From Glycine soja (taxonomy: Eukaryota; Streptophyta; Magnoliopsida; Fabales; Fabaceae), in NCBI RefSeq assembly GCF_004193775.1, contig NC_041002.1, positions 10,142,485-10,206,484 of the forward strand: a stretch of 64,000 nucleotides of DNA, read 5' to 3'. Below the pieces are notes generated by a model. The model did not search any database. It saw only the letters and a program-made list of their open reading frames with translations, and had not been told where the DNA came from. Shown piece by piece: positions 36,537 through 50,370 of this stretch (position 1 is its first letter; each line of letters starts with the position of its first letter). A program made the position numbers and the translations under genes.

Positions 36537-38885
36537 TGCTACAAGGGAGAAGAAAAAATGGCTTGGTTTGATGTTGGTTTATTTCATTCGAAGATATAAA
36601 TCAAAACGTTCTTATATATCTATATCTAGCGCGTGATCCTCAAAGCATGCTTTTGGGTTTTATAAATTGTGATCCTCTCAAAGCATGTATGTAGTTTCCA
36701 ATTTCAATCATAAGTTGCGCACATGTGGGAAGCCTTAAACAAAATTAAGATAAATTCTACTTTTTTCTTATGTAATTTTAGCTTCTCTCTTTTTCTTCTA
36801 AATAGCCTTCTTTTTTCTTGTATTTAGTATTTTTTTTATCATGGTATCAAATATCTATCCACTTTATCGGTAATTAATCTTCATCAAAGAACTTGATTAA
36901 TCATTAGTAAGATTCTTTCATTTTAATTATATTTTTTAATTCATAAGATTCAAACTCAATATCGTATTTAAGGAGATCGAATTTATTATCACTCACATTA
37001 CTAATTTATTGATGGTTTATTGTATTAATTAAGTTTTTTTTAAAACACCATTATTAGTTAAGTCTTAACTTTTATGTAAGCATAAATATATTTTTTTTAT
37101 AAGAAAAAAAGTATTAAGGGTACTCTCAAAATAACAGTTTACTAACAACTAATTGATGCAAGTAATGATAGGTCTAAGTTCCTTGTTTTGATATATGGAG
37201 CAGTTTTTTTTATTAAAGGCTAACAAATAAGTATTATTAAGACCAGTTCATAGCACAAGGTGGATCTATTGATCAGTTGACAAAAATAAAAATAAAAAGA
37301 ATTTGAATCTTAACTCTGTATAAATAAATCATGATTGAGAGGGGTATTCCACCTTTGACTGCCTTCGTATTTTTGAAACAGATTAATCTGGATCAACGAT
37401 CGAACATATTCTTTATAATCACATGCCTATATAAAAAACGGAACAATTTTACAAGGCCAAAATAAAAACGATAAAGAAACACAAGCTATTTACACCAATC
37501 AGAATTACAATATTTAATTATGTGTAAAATTTTGTCTATATTTTGTTTTCGTGCTTCTAAGGTTCAAAATTTAATATCTACTTTATTCTTTAACAAATAT
37601 ATTTAAAGCACTCATAAAGAACCATTTTTCTATTAATGAACTTTTCATTCACAAGTTTCGTCCTAATCTTTATTTGCTTTATAATGCTATAAAATAGTTG
37701 CTAAAGCTATATCATGTTTTAATTTATTCGGTTTATATCAATCTTACGTAATTGAAAATTTGACTCTCATGTTTAGAATTCATTAATAAACAACACTTAA
37801 AGCTCTTGTTGAATCAGATTATATATCAACAACATATTAATATAAAGAAATGTCCAAATTATATATACAATTGAAAAATGCTATGGAACTAAATGAATTA
37901 AAGTTAAATACAAAATACTATAATTTTTCATGCTGTTAACAAATTCAATGAATTCAGAATAAACAAAATACATTTTGAAAACTGTTAAAATTAATTATTT
38001 ATCTCCTATTGATTTAATAGCTTTTTTTTTATACGGAATGAAGAATAAAAGAAAATAAATGCTTATATAAAAATAAAAGAAAACAAAGGAAGAAATTTCC
38101 ATAGACAAATTCATAAGCGTATATTGCGAACTAGTAGAGTTGATTTATTGGTGAAAAGTTTGGTTAGCTCCCATAAAATCTTAAGCTCTAACCTTGTTGC
38201 CGCAATTACGCCAAAAAGAGGCTTGTATTACTCCTTTCTTTGCTATAAAATATCAGCACATAAATTTCCTTTCCAAAGAATGTGTTGGATGGAGACACAC
38301 AAGCCAATCTTTTATTTTTTAAAGGTAGCTATTTAATTTACGAAAAGGAGGCCAAATAGTTAAAGGGGATTTTGAATTTTTCGAATAATGAATAAATAGT
38401 TTAGGAATGTTAACGGATCATATTGAATTGGTTTTACTAAACTTGTTATTCAATTTGATTAAAATTTTGTGGATTTGATCAGGTTTATGTTTTTTTTATT
38501 GGAAAACTTAATATAGACCAACCTGATCATAAATGGGTTAGGTCATATTGAGTTAATCATATCTAAAGATTAGAAATTATTTTTTATTTTGTAAAAATTA
38601 AAATTTTCAGAATAATAATTTTTTTTAAAATTTTTTTAAGTATATAATGACTAAATACATTCAAAAGAGACTAAATTGTGATAATATTTGACTAATAAAA
38701 TTAATAGTTTCAATGCTAATACAATGTTTTATATTTTAGATAAAAATAAAATATTGTATTAACATGAAAAAATATAACCAACACTTTATTGGTAAGGTTT
38801 GAATGAATTAGGTCAAATTTAACCCAAATTCTAAAAAAAAAAATATAAACCAAACTAATTAGATCAACTCAGGTTTACGGGCTAC
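36537..38885. other. Intergenic, AT-rich
   Basis: Contains the promoter side of the S28 gene (minus strand, upstream of 36536). No other gene, RNA or clear element seen; short open frames have no family resemblance. Confidence 0.5.
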
Positions 38886-38889
38886 TTGC

Positions 38890-40866
38890 TGGGTATCTAT
38901 ATATTCATACCACAATGTGTCCCAACGTCTTATAGCACGAGGTTTTTTAAAGTCATTCATTTAATCATTTGCTCCCTCGAACACAAGGTTCAAGATCATC
39001 ATAGGATTCAAACACAAACAACACACAAGGAAGAAATTATCACATTTCTAAATAAGATACAGATAAACAAAGACATAATCAAAATACATTATAGAATTAT
39101 TTATAACATAACTCAACTTACTAAAATCTACGTCACTTCACCACTTTATCATTTAAAATTCATCATAGAAATCACCAAACACATTATACATGAATCACAC
39201 ACTCGAGTCAAGATATAACAAAACTCACCAATTTTATAATAAATAATTCACAAACGTTGTGCAACAATTATACTAAGATTCAAGCTTATATGCAATGTGG
39301 TACCATGCCAGTGAAAAATCACACTGGGGCGCTTAGGAGTACATAACAAGACATATCACACAATGAGTATATTAGGTCATTCTCACTAAGTAAAATCATA
39401 AGGTGACCAGTCAGGGTCACTCTATTTTGCGAGAAGGCTCCAACCATATGGGATCAACATAGGCTTAACGGAGTACTCAAACTGAGTGTCTTTACCCTGA
39501 AGGCCTAAATTCCAAAAAATTTGTTAGAGCCTCACCTTTTGATTCAGGTCCAACCCTTAAAACAACTTTTGCATGCAGCTACTCATGAATTATATAATAC
39601 CCACGACCTCATACTCGTGTTTCAAACACGTTTAACACATTGTGTTAGAATTTAATACTTTAGGTTCCTAACTTGAAACCTTACACTTTTCCTTTAACAC
39701 TTTGCACATAAACACTTTTCTCGAGGTCGGATTATTGTATAATTCACAACTCATAATATAAGTATTATCACATCAAGTATTAACCATACATTTATCCACA
39801 ACCATCTCTCATGTTCACAATTTAACATCTCATAATGTCACAATCCACTATCACATGTTTACGTTTATCTCACAAATTAACACATGTTCAACTTTGTACT
39901 TATACTCAATCTCAATAACAATGTTATGATCTCAAAGCAACATGTTATCTCACAATTGATCACATATTCAATTTATCACTTACACACAATTTCAATCATA
40001 ATTTCATGATTTCAATATAACAATATCACAATTATAATCATACATGAAGAATTACAATACAATAAACATTCCAAATAAATCATAATTCTATCCCCTAAGG
40101 ATCTCTACACATGTTCATTCTAACCTCAATTATGATAAACTCATATCTTACCTATAAGCGGGTTCACGTGTGTAGCCCGACAGGAATAACAACATCTCTA
40201 GTGGTTCCCTGAGATTTTTTAAGCTTTTCCTTTGGTTTCTCTATTAGGGTTTTCAAGCGTTAAAGAGAAGAAAGGATTGAAGACTTCATTCCATTGTCCA
40301 CGTGCGAGGAAAATTTCTCTCACCACAAACATTATTTAATAGATCCCAACGGTGGGGATTTGCGAAAATGCAATCCGAACATGGTGTCATAATTTTACGA
40401 CGATCCAACGATTAACGATTCCGGGATCATAAGTTTACTGGGATAAGTTTGGGTGTATGCAGAAAAAACAAAGAGTTACGTGTGAGGGGCATTCCACTCA
40501 CCACAGATATTATTTCGTAAATCCCAACGGTGGATATGTGCGAAAATGAGTTCTAAACCCGGTGTTCAAATTTCATGATGATCCAACGGTTAAAGAGTTC
40601 AAGATCATTGTTTTACCAAGATAAGTTTAAATATATGCAAGAAAAAAGAAAATTTTGAGAGAGAAAGAAAGGAAAATAAAATTGATATTCTAAAATGACC
40701 TTTGAACCTATTATTTACTTTATTTATTTTATCATCTTATAAAAAAACTCTATTTTACTACTTATCAAATAAGTAAATAAAATATTTTTTTTCTAAGAAC
40801 ATGCATTTATTTAATTACAATTTTTTTTAGAATTTTACTTATTTATTTTACGAATGTAGTGTTACA
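38890..40866 (-). repeat. Probable LTR-derived sequence
   Basis: The right edge reads AGTGTTACA at 40866, so on minus the segment starts TGTAACACTACATTC, a common start of plant gypsy LTRs. Inside, the sequence has the look of LTR DNA (CACGTGTGTAGCCCGACAGG at about 40165) and no coding potential. The left end and target duplication were not identified, so the extent is uncertain. Confidence 0.4.
40310..40660. repeat. Two-unit tandem repeat, ~175-bp period
   Basis: Both units contain ATCCCAACGGTGG, GCGAAAATG, a GAYGATCCAACG motif and a closing GGATAAGTTT or AGATAAGTTT with TATGCA. Identity is perhaps 75 percent by eye. Confidence 0.7.
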
Positions 40867-41441
40867 AATCCAAAGTCACTCATCTTTGTTACCATTCAAG
40901 GTGGATATGAAATTGTTTGAGTATGCAACGATTCGTGTGGTTTAAACCAAAATCACTCATTGTTACTCAAAAGTATTTTGTCTTGACATCTAATGAATTC
41001 CCCAAAGTGATGACTACTACATACATACAAATAAATAACTTATTCGAATTTGAGAAACTTTTTTCCCATGGCATTATTCCGCGCACTTGCTCACTCCAAA
41101 AACAGCACACTGTCACTCACCAGGTCATGCCATACCGTCATCACATTCACCCCCTCTTCCGTGTGCCGGCGGCGGAGCAACTCTCCGGCACCGCCGCAAT
41201 CTCCGCCGTCACCAAAGAAGGTGCCGTTCACAGTTTCGGTTCACGGGAAGACTTGGCAGGACCCCTATCACTGGATGTCCAACACCGACGACCCGAATCT
41301 GTTGGACCATCTCAACCGCGAAAACGGCTACGCCGATGCGTTCATGGCCGACACCGTCAAACTCCGTTCCGTTCTGTCGTCAGAGATGAAAGCGCGATTG
41401 CCACCCTCCGTTTCCACTCCCCCTGAGCGTTGGGGACCCTG

Positions 41442-43372
41442 GTTGGTTTCACCTTTCTCCTTTTTTCTTTTTGGTTTTAATAAATTCTCCGTGTACCTTG
41501 TAAAAATAAAGAGTAATGCACCACCATGTTAATGTCTAAAATTACCAAGATAGGTTAGTTTAGTCTGTGAAATTATAATGATGTCATTTTAGTCCAAAAA
41601 GTTTCTAGAAAATTCTGATTTATTTAGTTCCTAAATATGTAAAAAGTGTCATTTAAGTGATCAATTTGACATTAAGTTGTATGATATTCCCTCATGACTC
41701 ATTATATAAGCAAAAATAACTAAAATTACTTAAGTCATTTAATTTTACTAATTTCAAGTAAAAAATAAGATTATTTTTAAAATATCCTTCATTGGAACTT
41801 GTTATCATTAACAAAATAGAGTCATTGAAAGTAAAGTTGCAATTAAATGTAGGATGATTTAGGAATGTTATTATTATATAAAGGGTGAAATTAATTAGAT
41901 TTACTTTTATATTTGAATCAAAGGTGCAAAGTAACTTTTTTGTTTATATATGAGTCAGAGGAAGTAGGACATAATTGTCCTACTGTTTCCACAAGACTAA
42001 CTAAAAACTTTTGTTCTTTCAAGGACTAAGTTGTCATTGCCTTACGCTTTTGGAGACGGAAGTAGTGATTTACCCATATACTTATTGAATAATAATTTAT
42101 GCACTTACGTTTAAAAATTGAAATGTCATCTAATCACAAAGTTGTCTTTTGCTGCCCAGTCTTTTGATTATTCTTGGTGGAATTATCCTCTTGATCTTAT
42201 TTCTAGGGAGCTTCTTAGGTACAGACAGGACCTTCCCTTTTACAAATTCACATAGTTGTTTCCTTGGGTTTGGTTTTTTCCCCCAAGTGTTTTGTTCCTT
42301 TTTGAGCATCAATATATTCAGGTGGAGTGGCCTTTTTGATCGCCTTTGGTGGGGTGCCAACGTAGTTGGGATGCCCACCTTAGTCGTCTTGGCTTCACTC
42401 CCCAATCTTTATAAAAAAAGATCACAAATTGTGATATAGTATAGTAAGTTGGTTGGCTTTTAGACTAATTAGCTTGGCTTAATAGTCATATCTATCATGA
42501 TTTCTGAATGATTGAGGGTATAAAAGTTTTGAGAAATGCTTGACCCTCTTTTGAACCCACATGGTTGAAATTTATTAGAAATCATAAAATTTTGTAGGTC
42601 CCACATTTTATTTTGTAGATTTCAATAACTTTTAACTAATATGAGGGAATGTGTTAATAAGAGTGAGTTATAGAGTGTGTGATTAACACTCTTCAAAAGT
42701 TTTTACACTCACAGAGAAATTAAAGTCTAGATTTTTTTTTATATATAATTTTAGACTAAATATGGTACTGCTGTTCATAATTTTAGAGACCAAATTAATG
42801 AATTATCTGAAAATAAAAAATTAAGCAGATTAGTGATGGCGAGTCAGAAGATATTTCTGGAAGAAATTTAGCTTATGATTGGTTTTATTTACTAAGTTGC
42901 TTTGGATATAAGACCATTCATATCTCGATTTTGTTAGTGTCAGATTATTAAATGGTATAACACTGCTGTTTGTTAGGAATAAAAGTCTTGCATGTGAGAG
43001 GTGAGAAGAACTAATTTTGACCATATAACCATACATGGACAAGTGGAATTGATTTTACTTGAATCTAATCTTGACTATTGCATATTGATGTATGCTCTCA
43101 TTCATCATTGTCGAGATTGGTTTCTTTCACCTCATTATGGATGCACATATATTGCTTGAGGTGCAAAGAATTGGGTTCCACGTGCTGATATTTTTGTGTA
43201 TTATGGCAATTGCTGAATAGATAATGTAGAACTAATATAAATGCAACTATACTATAGAATTGTTGTTGATGGAGTGAGAAGTTGAGAAACTAACTATTGC
43301 AATGCACCATTTCTCTACACATAGGCTCTTTTTGAGTATAGTCGATTACATTTTTCTCCTTCTCTTGATCAG
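41442..43372 (+). other. Intron 1 of the S9A gene
   Basis: No gene inside. A weak inverted pair (GTCATTTTAGTCC near 41585; GGACTAAGTTGTCATTG near 42023) suggests an old MITE. The minus-strand open frame at 42130-42405 is basic and unrecognised. Confidence 0.5.
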
Positions 43373-45692
43373 GCTGTATTACCAGTATATTCCAGAGGGA
43401 AAGGAGTATCCTGTGCTGTGTAGGAGTCTGGAAACAGAGACTGGTTGGCTGAAGAATGCTGTTCTTCGCTATGGAATGACAAGATCAAAAAGGGAGGAGA
43501 TTTTACTTGACTGGAATGAACTCGCAGAGAAATATGGTATGTTTATTCTAGCTTCACCATTTTCGTTTTGAATTTCCATTCGCTTTCAAAATTGGTAAGA
43601 GTGGAAGCTCTGGAGTCTGAACTTCTGATTTTTCAATTGTTAATGGGAGCTGATATCAATAGAATCATGCATATCTGACAGAAACATGACGTCTTTACTC
43701 AATTTCTAATGGAAATAGTTAAATACCAGTTTACTGCATCTAGTGTTGTTGATAAAATGTATTGTAATTAATTGAAACAGAATGCAAACATGACATGTTT
43801 AGTTATTAATCTTGTTTCTCTTAGGTTTTAAAGGTTCGCAATTTGAGCCTTTGACCAGCCTTCATGGGATAGTTTGTTCTCAAATTGTTTAAATGTTAAA
43901 TTCTTCTTTAAGTTCATTTTTTTCTCTCCTATTGGTGATTGCTGACAATGTAGTCAACATTACAGGGTATGTCAACGTTGGATCATGCAGAGTTTCACCT
44001 GACAACAACTACCTTGCATACACACTTGATATTTCCGGTGGTGAACGATTCACTCTCCAGATAAAAGACCTCAGAAGTGGATTAATAGATCCACAATTGG
44101 AAGTTGATGGTGCTGTTAGCTTGGCATGGGCTCAAGACGCAAGTTATCTATTCTATACTCTCTCAGATGAAAATCAACGACCTTAAAGGCAAAATCTTAT
44201 GATTGGATTTTCTTTTTGTCACTTTTTCGAGGCTGGGAAAAGGAATGAGTTTTAGCATAAGATGCCATCCTAACTGTCATATGATATTATGACAGGGTTC
44301 TCTGCAGAAGACTTGGATATGATCATGAGGATGATCTCCCATTATTTACTGAAAACAATTCCAGTTTTTGTGTGGACATAACAAGCACAAAAGACGGAAA
44401 ATTCATAACTGTGAATTCAAACTCAAGAACTTCATCCGAGGAAGGAATTTATTGGTCTTATTATATGAATACATTATGAAATTATTATTTTCTAGTGATA
44501 TGTTGATCTTGATGCTTATCACAGGTTTATGTTATAGATTCGGTCAATCCATCAAATGGTTTACAAAAAATATGTAATCGTACTTCTGGTGTACAGTACT
44601 TTGTGGAACATCACTCTGGTTTATTTTATATTCTTACCAATGCTCCTATTCCTGATGCTGAATGGTCTGGTCAAGGTTATTACCTGGTTAGATGCCGAGT
44701 TGAAGATGTAGAGTCAGCTAAGTTTCAGGTTTTGTGATCAGTTTCATACATCTTGATTTTGAGTTCTCTATTATCTGTGCGTGTGTGAATACTATTGTGT
44801 CTCTAACTTCTCTGTTGTGCTTATGTTTCAACTTCAGAGTATCATCCTTCCTGATAAAGATACGAGCCTATGTGATAAGGACATTTTTAATGGATATCTG
44901 GTTCTTTTCTTCACTAAGAAAGGTCTTCCTCTGCCATGCTCATTGAACTTACCTATGCAAATTGATTTCAAGGTAAATGAATTGCAATTTTATCAACATT
45001 TTATGCCACCTCACCCTTACTATACACTCTCCAAACCTTGGGCCTCCCTTCTAAGTCCAAACCCTCATCCCTGGTCCTATCGATACTCAATAGTGGACTC
45101 AGTGCCTCTTATTTTCCCATTTCCTAAAGGACCATAACATTATGTGAATATGAATGTTCTTGTTGGGTGGGATCTTTTTACAGAGATTGTGCACGATTCA
45201 GACATTTCCTGCAGCTGGTAGTTTGCAATTGACCCCTAGAATATATATATATAAAGCTTCATTCATAACTAAACTATTTTATTCCAAATTTTCAATTTAA
45301 AACCTGCATGCAGTAACATATGTTTGACCTTGAATTTCTTTGTAGCATCAAGTATATATTCAAGACCTGAAACCATGGTACTTTCCTCTGCCATCAAATA
45401 CATGCAGTGTCAGTCCTGGTTCAAATCTCGATTTCCTCAACATGGTTTACCGTGTGGTGCTTTCATCACCTGTGGTATGGCTACTAATAATTAGGAATGC
45501 AATTCACATTTGTAGATTCAGTGATGATTTTCTTAATTCATCTGATCATTAAATATGAATGTTCTTGTAAGGATTTTATAGGTAATAGTCTACTAATATT
45601 GAACTTTGTGGGTGTTTTGAGGGTGGCACTGAATACGTGTCAGAATTCACATTCTTGATTATTCTTAAAATTAATCTATATATGTATTTTAT

Positions 45693-45980
45693 TGGTTTTT
45701 GTTTTAGGAGAAAGAAAATGTAGAAAAAGAAAGTAATAGAAAAGGTAACGTAAGAGTGTATTTTGGAACTGTAGGAGCTTTTTTAATTTTATTGAATCTG
45801 ACTTCTATTTAAAAACACTAAAATAACTGAGTAAAAATCATGCTCCATGATTTTAGGAGCTGCTATTGATAATGGGCAAAACAAAATCAGAAACTAACTT
45901 ATCCATAACAGCAAAATAACAAATATGACTTATTCAAACTAAAACTACTTTGGCAGCGACTCAAAGGCACGATCTCAACA
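45693..45980 (-). repeat. Copia A 3' LTR
   Basis: 288 bp, matching the split 5' LTR (48190-48320 and 59499-59645) with several substitutions and small indels, indicating an old insertion. Confidence 0.85.
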
Positions 45981-46009
45981 CTCCTCCTTGCCTCGGAGAC
46001 TGCAAACTC

Positions 46010-46861
46010 CTATCTTCTTGTGACATTATGTTCAATTTTTGCAGCTTTCTCTCTCAATTGTATCTTCTTGTTTGTATGCTCCTGCACAATACCTACTTTC
46101 TCTAAAGTAGATTTTTCTTGTCCCGTTGCAGCTGCCAACCTTGCTTCAGCAGCACCATTCCAAGATGTGAGAGCTGCTATTTCAGAACTAGCTTGATCTT
46201 CAACAACTTTTTGCTTCTTGTGCCATAATTCAGTGTTATTCTCTTTTACTGGAAAAGCAATTTCCAATGGATTTAAAATAAAGCTTTTTCCTTTCATTTT
46301 TACTTTGAGAATATCTTTGTCACCAACGTCTTTAATCAAGAAGATTTTGTTCTCGAACAACACTTTATAACCTTTTTCAACTAGTTGTCCAACACTCAAC
46401 AAATTATGATCAATTTCAAGAACATACAACACATCAAAAATTAACTTTGTATCTCTGTTGGTTGATATTGCTACAGTTCCTTTTTCATTCACAGTGATGT
46501 ACTTGCCATCTCCAACATGAATCTTCAATGTGCATGAATTTCTTAGTTCCTTGAGTAGATCCTTGTTTGTTAATAAGCCAATTTTGACTTGATTCAATGC
46601 TAAAGAAACATGTAGCAAAAAACAGGTACTCCTCCTCCTCTTGATGAGCAGCCCTTGCAACTTCACCATCTGGTTTATTCTTGTTTCTGCAAATAATTGC
46701 TTCATGCCCCATTTGATTACACTCACTGCACTTAGCATCAGGTCTTCTTCAACATCTAAATGGAGGATAACCTTTCTTTCTGCAGTGTTGGCAAGACGAA
46801 TAAAATTTCTTTCAATTTCCTTTTGCATTGGTTGATTTTGAACTTGATCCTGATCCATCAA
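46010..46861 (-). pseudogene. Copia A gag/pol remnant
   Basis: A 283-codon minus frame shows the retropepsin/GAG-pre-integrase junction of copia polyproteins (LKIHVGDGKYITVNEKGTVA, VLYVLEIDHNLLSVGQLVEK, ELWHKK). The zinc-knuckle region lies in another frame near 46700 (GHEAIIC). Decayed gag continues to about 48170. RT, RNase H and most of integrase are missing, so the element has a large internal deletion. Confidence 0.8.
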
Positions 46862-47376
46862 AGTTCTTGTATTTGGTCACATTTTGCTGCTTCGCTACTA
46901 AGCTCTTCGACCGTTGATTCCTCCCTCATCAATCTTCTTTGTTCCTAGGCCTGCAAGGCTTGGATCACCTCCGCCAAAGAGATCTTGGACAAATTTGTAT
47001 TCTCCAAAGTGATTATTGATGCTTCATATCTCTCAGGCACTGTAACCAGAATTTTTTCAACAATTATGAAATCTGCAAATGTAGTGCCTAACCTTGTTGG
47101 CGATGCTAAGCAATCTATTCGAGTAACCTTTAATTGGCTAAGAATCTTTCATTTTTTGCAGCTCAAATTCACTCATCAAGTTTAACACTTGCATGTCTCG
47201 AATCCTCTCGTCCCCTTCATATTCTTCCTTCAAATAGTCCCAAATTTCTTTGGGTGTCTTGAGAGTCATGATTCTGGTGAGGTTCATTTGTGAAACACTA
47301 GCAAACAAACATGACCTTGCATTTGCCTTCTTCGTTTTTCTTTCCTTGTGATTTTTAATTTGGGCTATGGTGGGAT

Positions 47377-47976
47377 CATGGTTATCAAACTCTCGAGTTA
47401 ACTCGCTAATTCTTACGAGTTTACAAGTCCACTTGTCCTCTGGGAGTTGACTCTTGGGTTAACTCTTTTTTCAGTAGACTCTGGGTAAACTCTATAAACT
47501 CTAAGTAAACTTGGTAGACTCTCGAGTTTACCGCCGAGTCAACGAGTTAGCAAGTTAAAAAAATTAGACCAAAATGTAAGTCACTTTTTATTGTTTTCTG
47601 TGTTTAGCATTCAACATACCTTCATTTAGCGTGTTATTCTCAAATATAAAATTCTTACCTCTAATAATATCAAACTCTTGTTCTCTAATAACATCAAACC
47701 CTCAATGAGAATGATCTACCACTACTATAACCTTTACAAGTTATTGTTTAGTAGTCATGTATTATTACTAGACTTGATTATTTAAATATTCTGAACTTTA
47801 TGATTTACTATTTTGCTTTATTATATGGTTGAAATGTTTAATTAGTATGTTATTTATAGATATTTTGTTATTATTTTTATATGAAGTAGACTCTTACGAG
47901 TCTATGAGTTGAGTTTACGAGTCGAGTCTATGAAACTCTTACGAGTTTTTGTAAACTCTCGAATTTGATAACCTTG
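47377..47976. mobile_element. hAT-like MITE with 8-bp target duplication
   Basis: Terminal repeats CATGGTTATCAAACTC (left) and CAAGGTTATCAAATTC (complement of right end) start with CA, and GGTGGGAT flanks both sides (47369-47376 and 47977-47984). This matches the 8-bp duplication of hAT transposases. The interior has many GAGTTNAC/GTAAACTC motifs on both strands and no gene. It sits in the gag region of copia A. Confidence 0.8.
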
Positions 47977-48189
47977 GGTGGGATTTTCAGACAGCGGATG
48001 AACAATACAATCCTCTTTCAAAGCTTCCCATAAATCCAGTCCCTCTAGATAAAATTCCATTCTTACTGCCTATAGGTCATAACCTCCCCAACAAAGATTG
48101 GAAGAGTGACTTGGGAGAAACTTGATTCACATTCCATTCTACAGGTCTCGTAAGACAAAGGTAAGAAAAAGGGCTCTGATACCAGTTCT

Positions 48190-48320
48190 TGGTTTTTCTT
48201 GTAGGAGAAAGAAAACATAGACAAAGAAAGTAGTAGAAAAGACAATGTAAGAGTGTATTTTGGGAGCTTTTTTAATTTTATTGAATCTGACTTCTATTTA
48301 AGAATACCAAAATAACTTAA
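48190..48320 (-). repeat. Copia A 5' LTR, proximal part
   Basis: Left fragment of the 5' LTR; broken at the TAA (48318-48320) where element D inserted. The rest resumes at 59499. Confidence 0.85.
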
Positions 48321-48974
48321 CCTTGTGTTCGGATGAAATATTTGAAAATTTTTAGGAAATTCAAATATACATTTTAATTGTCTTGATTTAAATTTCTTTT
48401 ATTTTACAAATATTTTATTTGAATGAAGCAATTCAATTTATTATATTTTTTTTGGATGAATCAATTTAATTTATTGTATTTTAATTTTCTTATTTAGATA
48501 AAGTAATTCAATTTCAATGAAATTCAAAATTTTCATTTTTAAATATTTATTTAAAAATTAAAATTTTAATATTAAATAAAAATAAATATTAATCACTTTT
48601 TAAATATTTAAATATTCAAAATAATTTTAATGCTAGACAATATTTAATAATAAAAAAGTAAGTTGTTTTGGCTTACTTGTTGGTCAGCAATCATTACGGA
48701 GGTAGCAGAAAAAGTTAAAATACAAGAAAATTTTTAATTTCCATCCTTTGTTTCACGATGCTCCCTTTCTTCCTAACCTTCATCCTCACAATCTCCACCT
48801 TCCCCGTCCAATCCTGCATCCTCCACATCGAGGCTGTCGCGCCCATCACCGTCATGCGCCTCGAGGCGCGACACGCCTGATACGAGTCCCGTGACACCGC
48901 CGTCTCGCTCCTCTGCACGTGTGCCCTCTTCGCCCTCTCCCTTGTTGCCGTCGTCTCCGCCATCCACGCCACCA

Positions 48975-49369
48975 TGTAATGGAGGAAATTAATGAAGGCA
49001 AGAATGGAAGGAATTTAGTAGCAGTGGAAAACAAATGCAAGAGATAGTTAGGAATTATCCTCCATTAAAATAAGAAACCACGGTTTACAGCCACCAAAAG
49101 AAAAAAACAGTAACCGCACCAAAAGAGAACATAATGCTAAAAAGAAGGAAGATCCAGAGAGAGAATGGGATCACACGATAATTCTTTCCCCCCACTCTGC
49201 TATAACTGCCTAATATAAATACTACTCCTTATACCAATAGAAATCCTTCAATTTGGAATTTGGTATTTTGGGTCGGGCCCCTCTCCTTAATTCCCTTTCT
49301 TCTTCCATCACGTGCTCTTCACCCTCTTCCTTGTCCAATGTCCTTTCTGCCCTTCCTTTCATTGTTACA
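48975..49369 (-). repeat. Gypsy B 3' LTR
   Basis: 395 bp, TGTAAT...TTACA on the + strand. Nearly collinear with 58618-59016. A purine-rich tract (AAAGGGGGAGGCAT on minus) lies directly upstream in element orientation. Confidence 0.9.
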
Positions 49370-50064
49370 ATGCCTCCCCCTTTAAAATGAACCTTGTCCT
49401 CAAGGTTAAGATCACGAAAAGCTTGCTGTAGAGCTGCATTATCCTCCCAAGTTGCTTGATTCTCTTCAAATCCTTGCCATTGCACCAACTTCTGCTGCAC
49501 CTGTTGTTGTCCTTTAATTATCACTCTTTCTTTCAAAAACCTTGCTGGTTGGATGACTGAATCTACCTCATCATTTTTAATTGGCAACGGAATATACGGC
49601 TGAGGATGGTCTCCTTTACATGGCTTAAGTTGAGAAGCATGAAACACTGGGTGTATCTTGGTTGTAGGAGGAAGTAAGAGTTTGTACGCAACTAGCCCAT
49701 TTCAATAACTGGAAAAGGACCAAAATACCTCAGGCTGAGCTTTTGATTCTTCCTTAAAGCAACTGAGTGTTGTCTGTAAGGCTGTAACTTTACCAAAACT
49801 AAATCACCCACGTTGAACTCCACCTGTCTCCTTTTCATATCTGCATATTTTTTCATGTGTGCCTGAGCTTTGATCAGATTCTGTTTGAGTTTACTCAGTG
49901 TGAGGTCCCTTAACATAAGTTGCTCTTTTACTGACATTGAACATGACTGATCAGCTGTATCCCTTGTCAACTTTGGCGGATCTCTTCCGTACATTGCTTT
50001 AAAAGGTGTCATGCCACTGCTATTATGGTAGGCAGTGTTGTACCAAAATTCTGCCCAAGGCAGT

Positions 50065-50271
50065 TGTTATAATTATGTGTATCTATTGAGAGATTTTCTG
50101 TTGTTTAGCTTTCTTAGTTTTCCTGCTTAGCTTGTTGTAGAAGACAGCAGTATGGCTTGTCTTGTCAAGCTGTCCCTTTCTTCCTTGATGTATATATATA
50201 TGTTATTTTGAATGAAATAAAGTAAGCAAGTGAGAGAATAGTTCTTCCTCACTCTAGTCACAGCTTCAACT
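50065..50271 (+). repeat. Copia C 5' LTR
   Basis: 207 bp, contains TATATATATATG (about 50187) before a polyadenylation-like AATAAA (about 50215). Appears identical to the 3' LTR. Confidence 0.92.
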
Positions 50272-50283
50272 TGGCATCAGAGC
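50272..50283 (+). other. Copia C primer-binding site
   Basis: TGGCATCAGAGC immediately follows the 5' LTR. It differs by one base from the TGGTATCAGAGC site complementary to plant initiator-Met tRNA that most copia elements use. Confidence 0.8.
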
Positions 50284-50289
50284 TAAGTT

Positions 50290-50370
50290 CGTCCGCCGCC
50301 GCCGTCCGCCGCCGTCCGCCGCCGCGCCGCCGTCGTCCGCCGCCGCGCCGCCGCCGTCGTCGCCATTTTT
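50290..50370 (+). repeat. GCC/GTC triplet-rich leader of copia C
   Basis: About 80 bases made almost wholly of CCGCCGCCGTC-type triplets, between the primer site and gag. The surrounding leader to 50666 is also GC-rich (several GGCGCG/CGCGCC motifs). It is open in one frame but upstream of, and out of register with, the polyprotein. Confidence 0.8.

Noticed and set aside
42130..42439. Overlapping open frames in S9A intron 1
   Set aside because: Unrecognised, opposite strands, no splice or start support.
48715..49040. Minus-strand Arg/Gly-rich frames in the GC-rich block
   Set aside because: Shadows of the + strand captured gene fragment; codon-position GC makes the antisense open.
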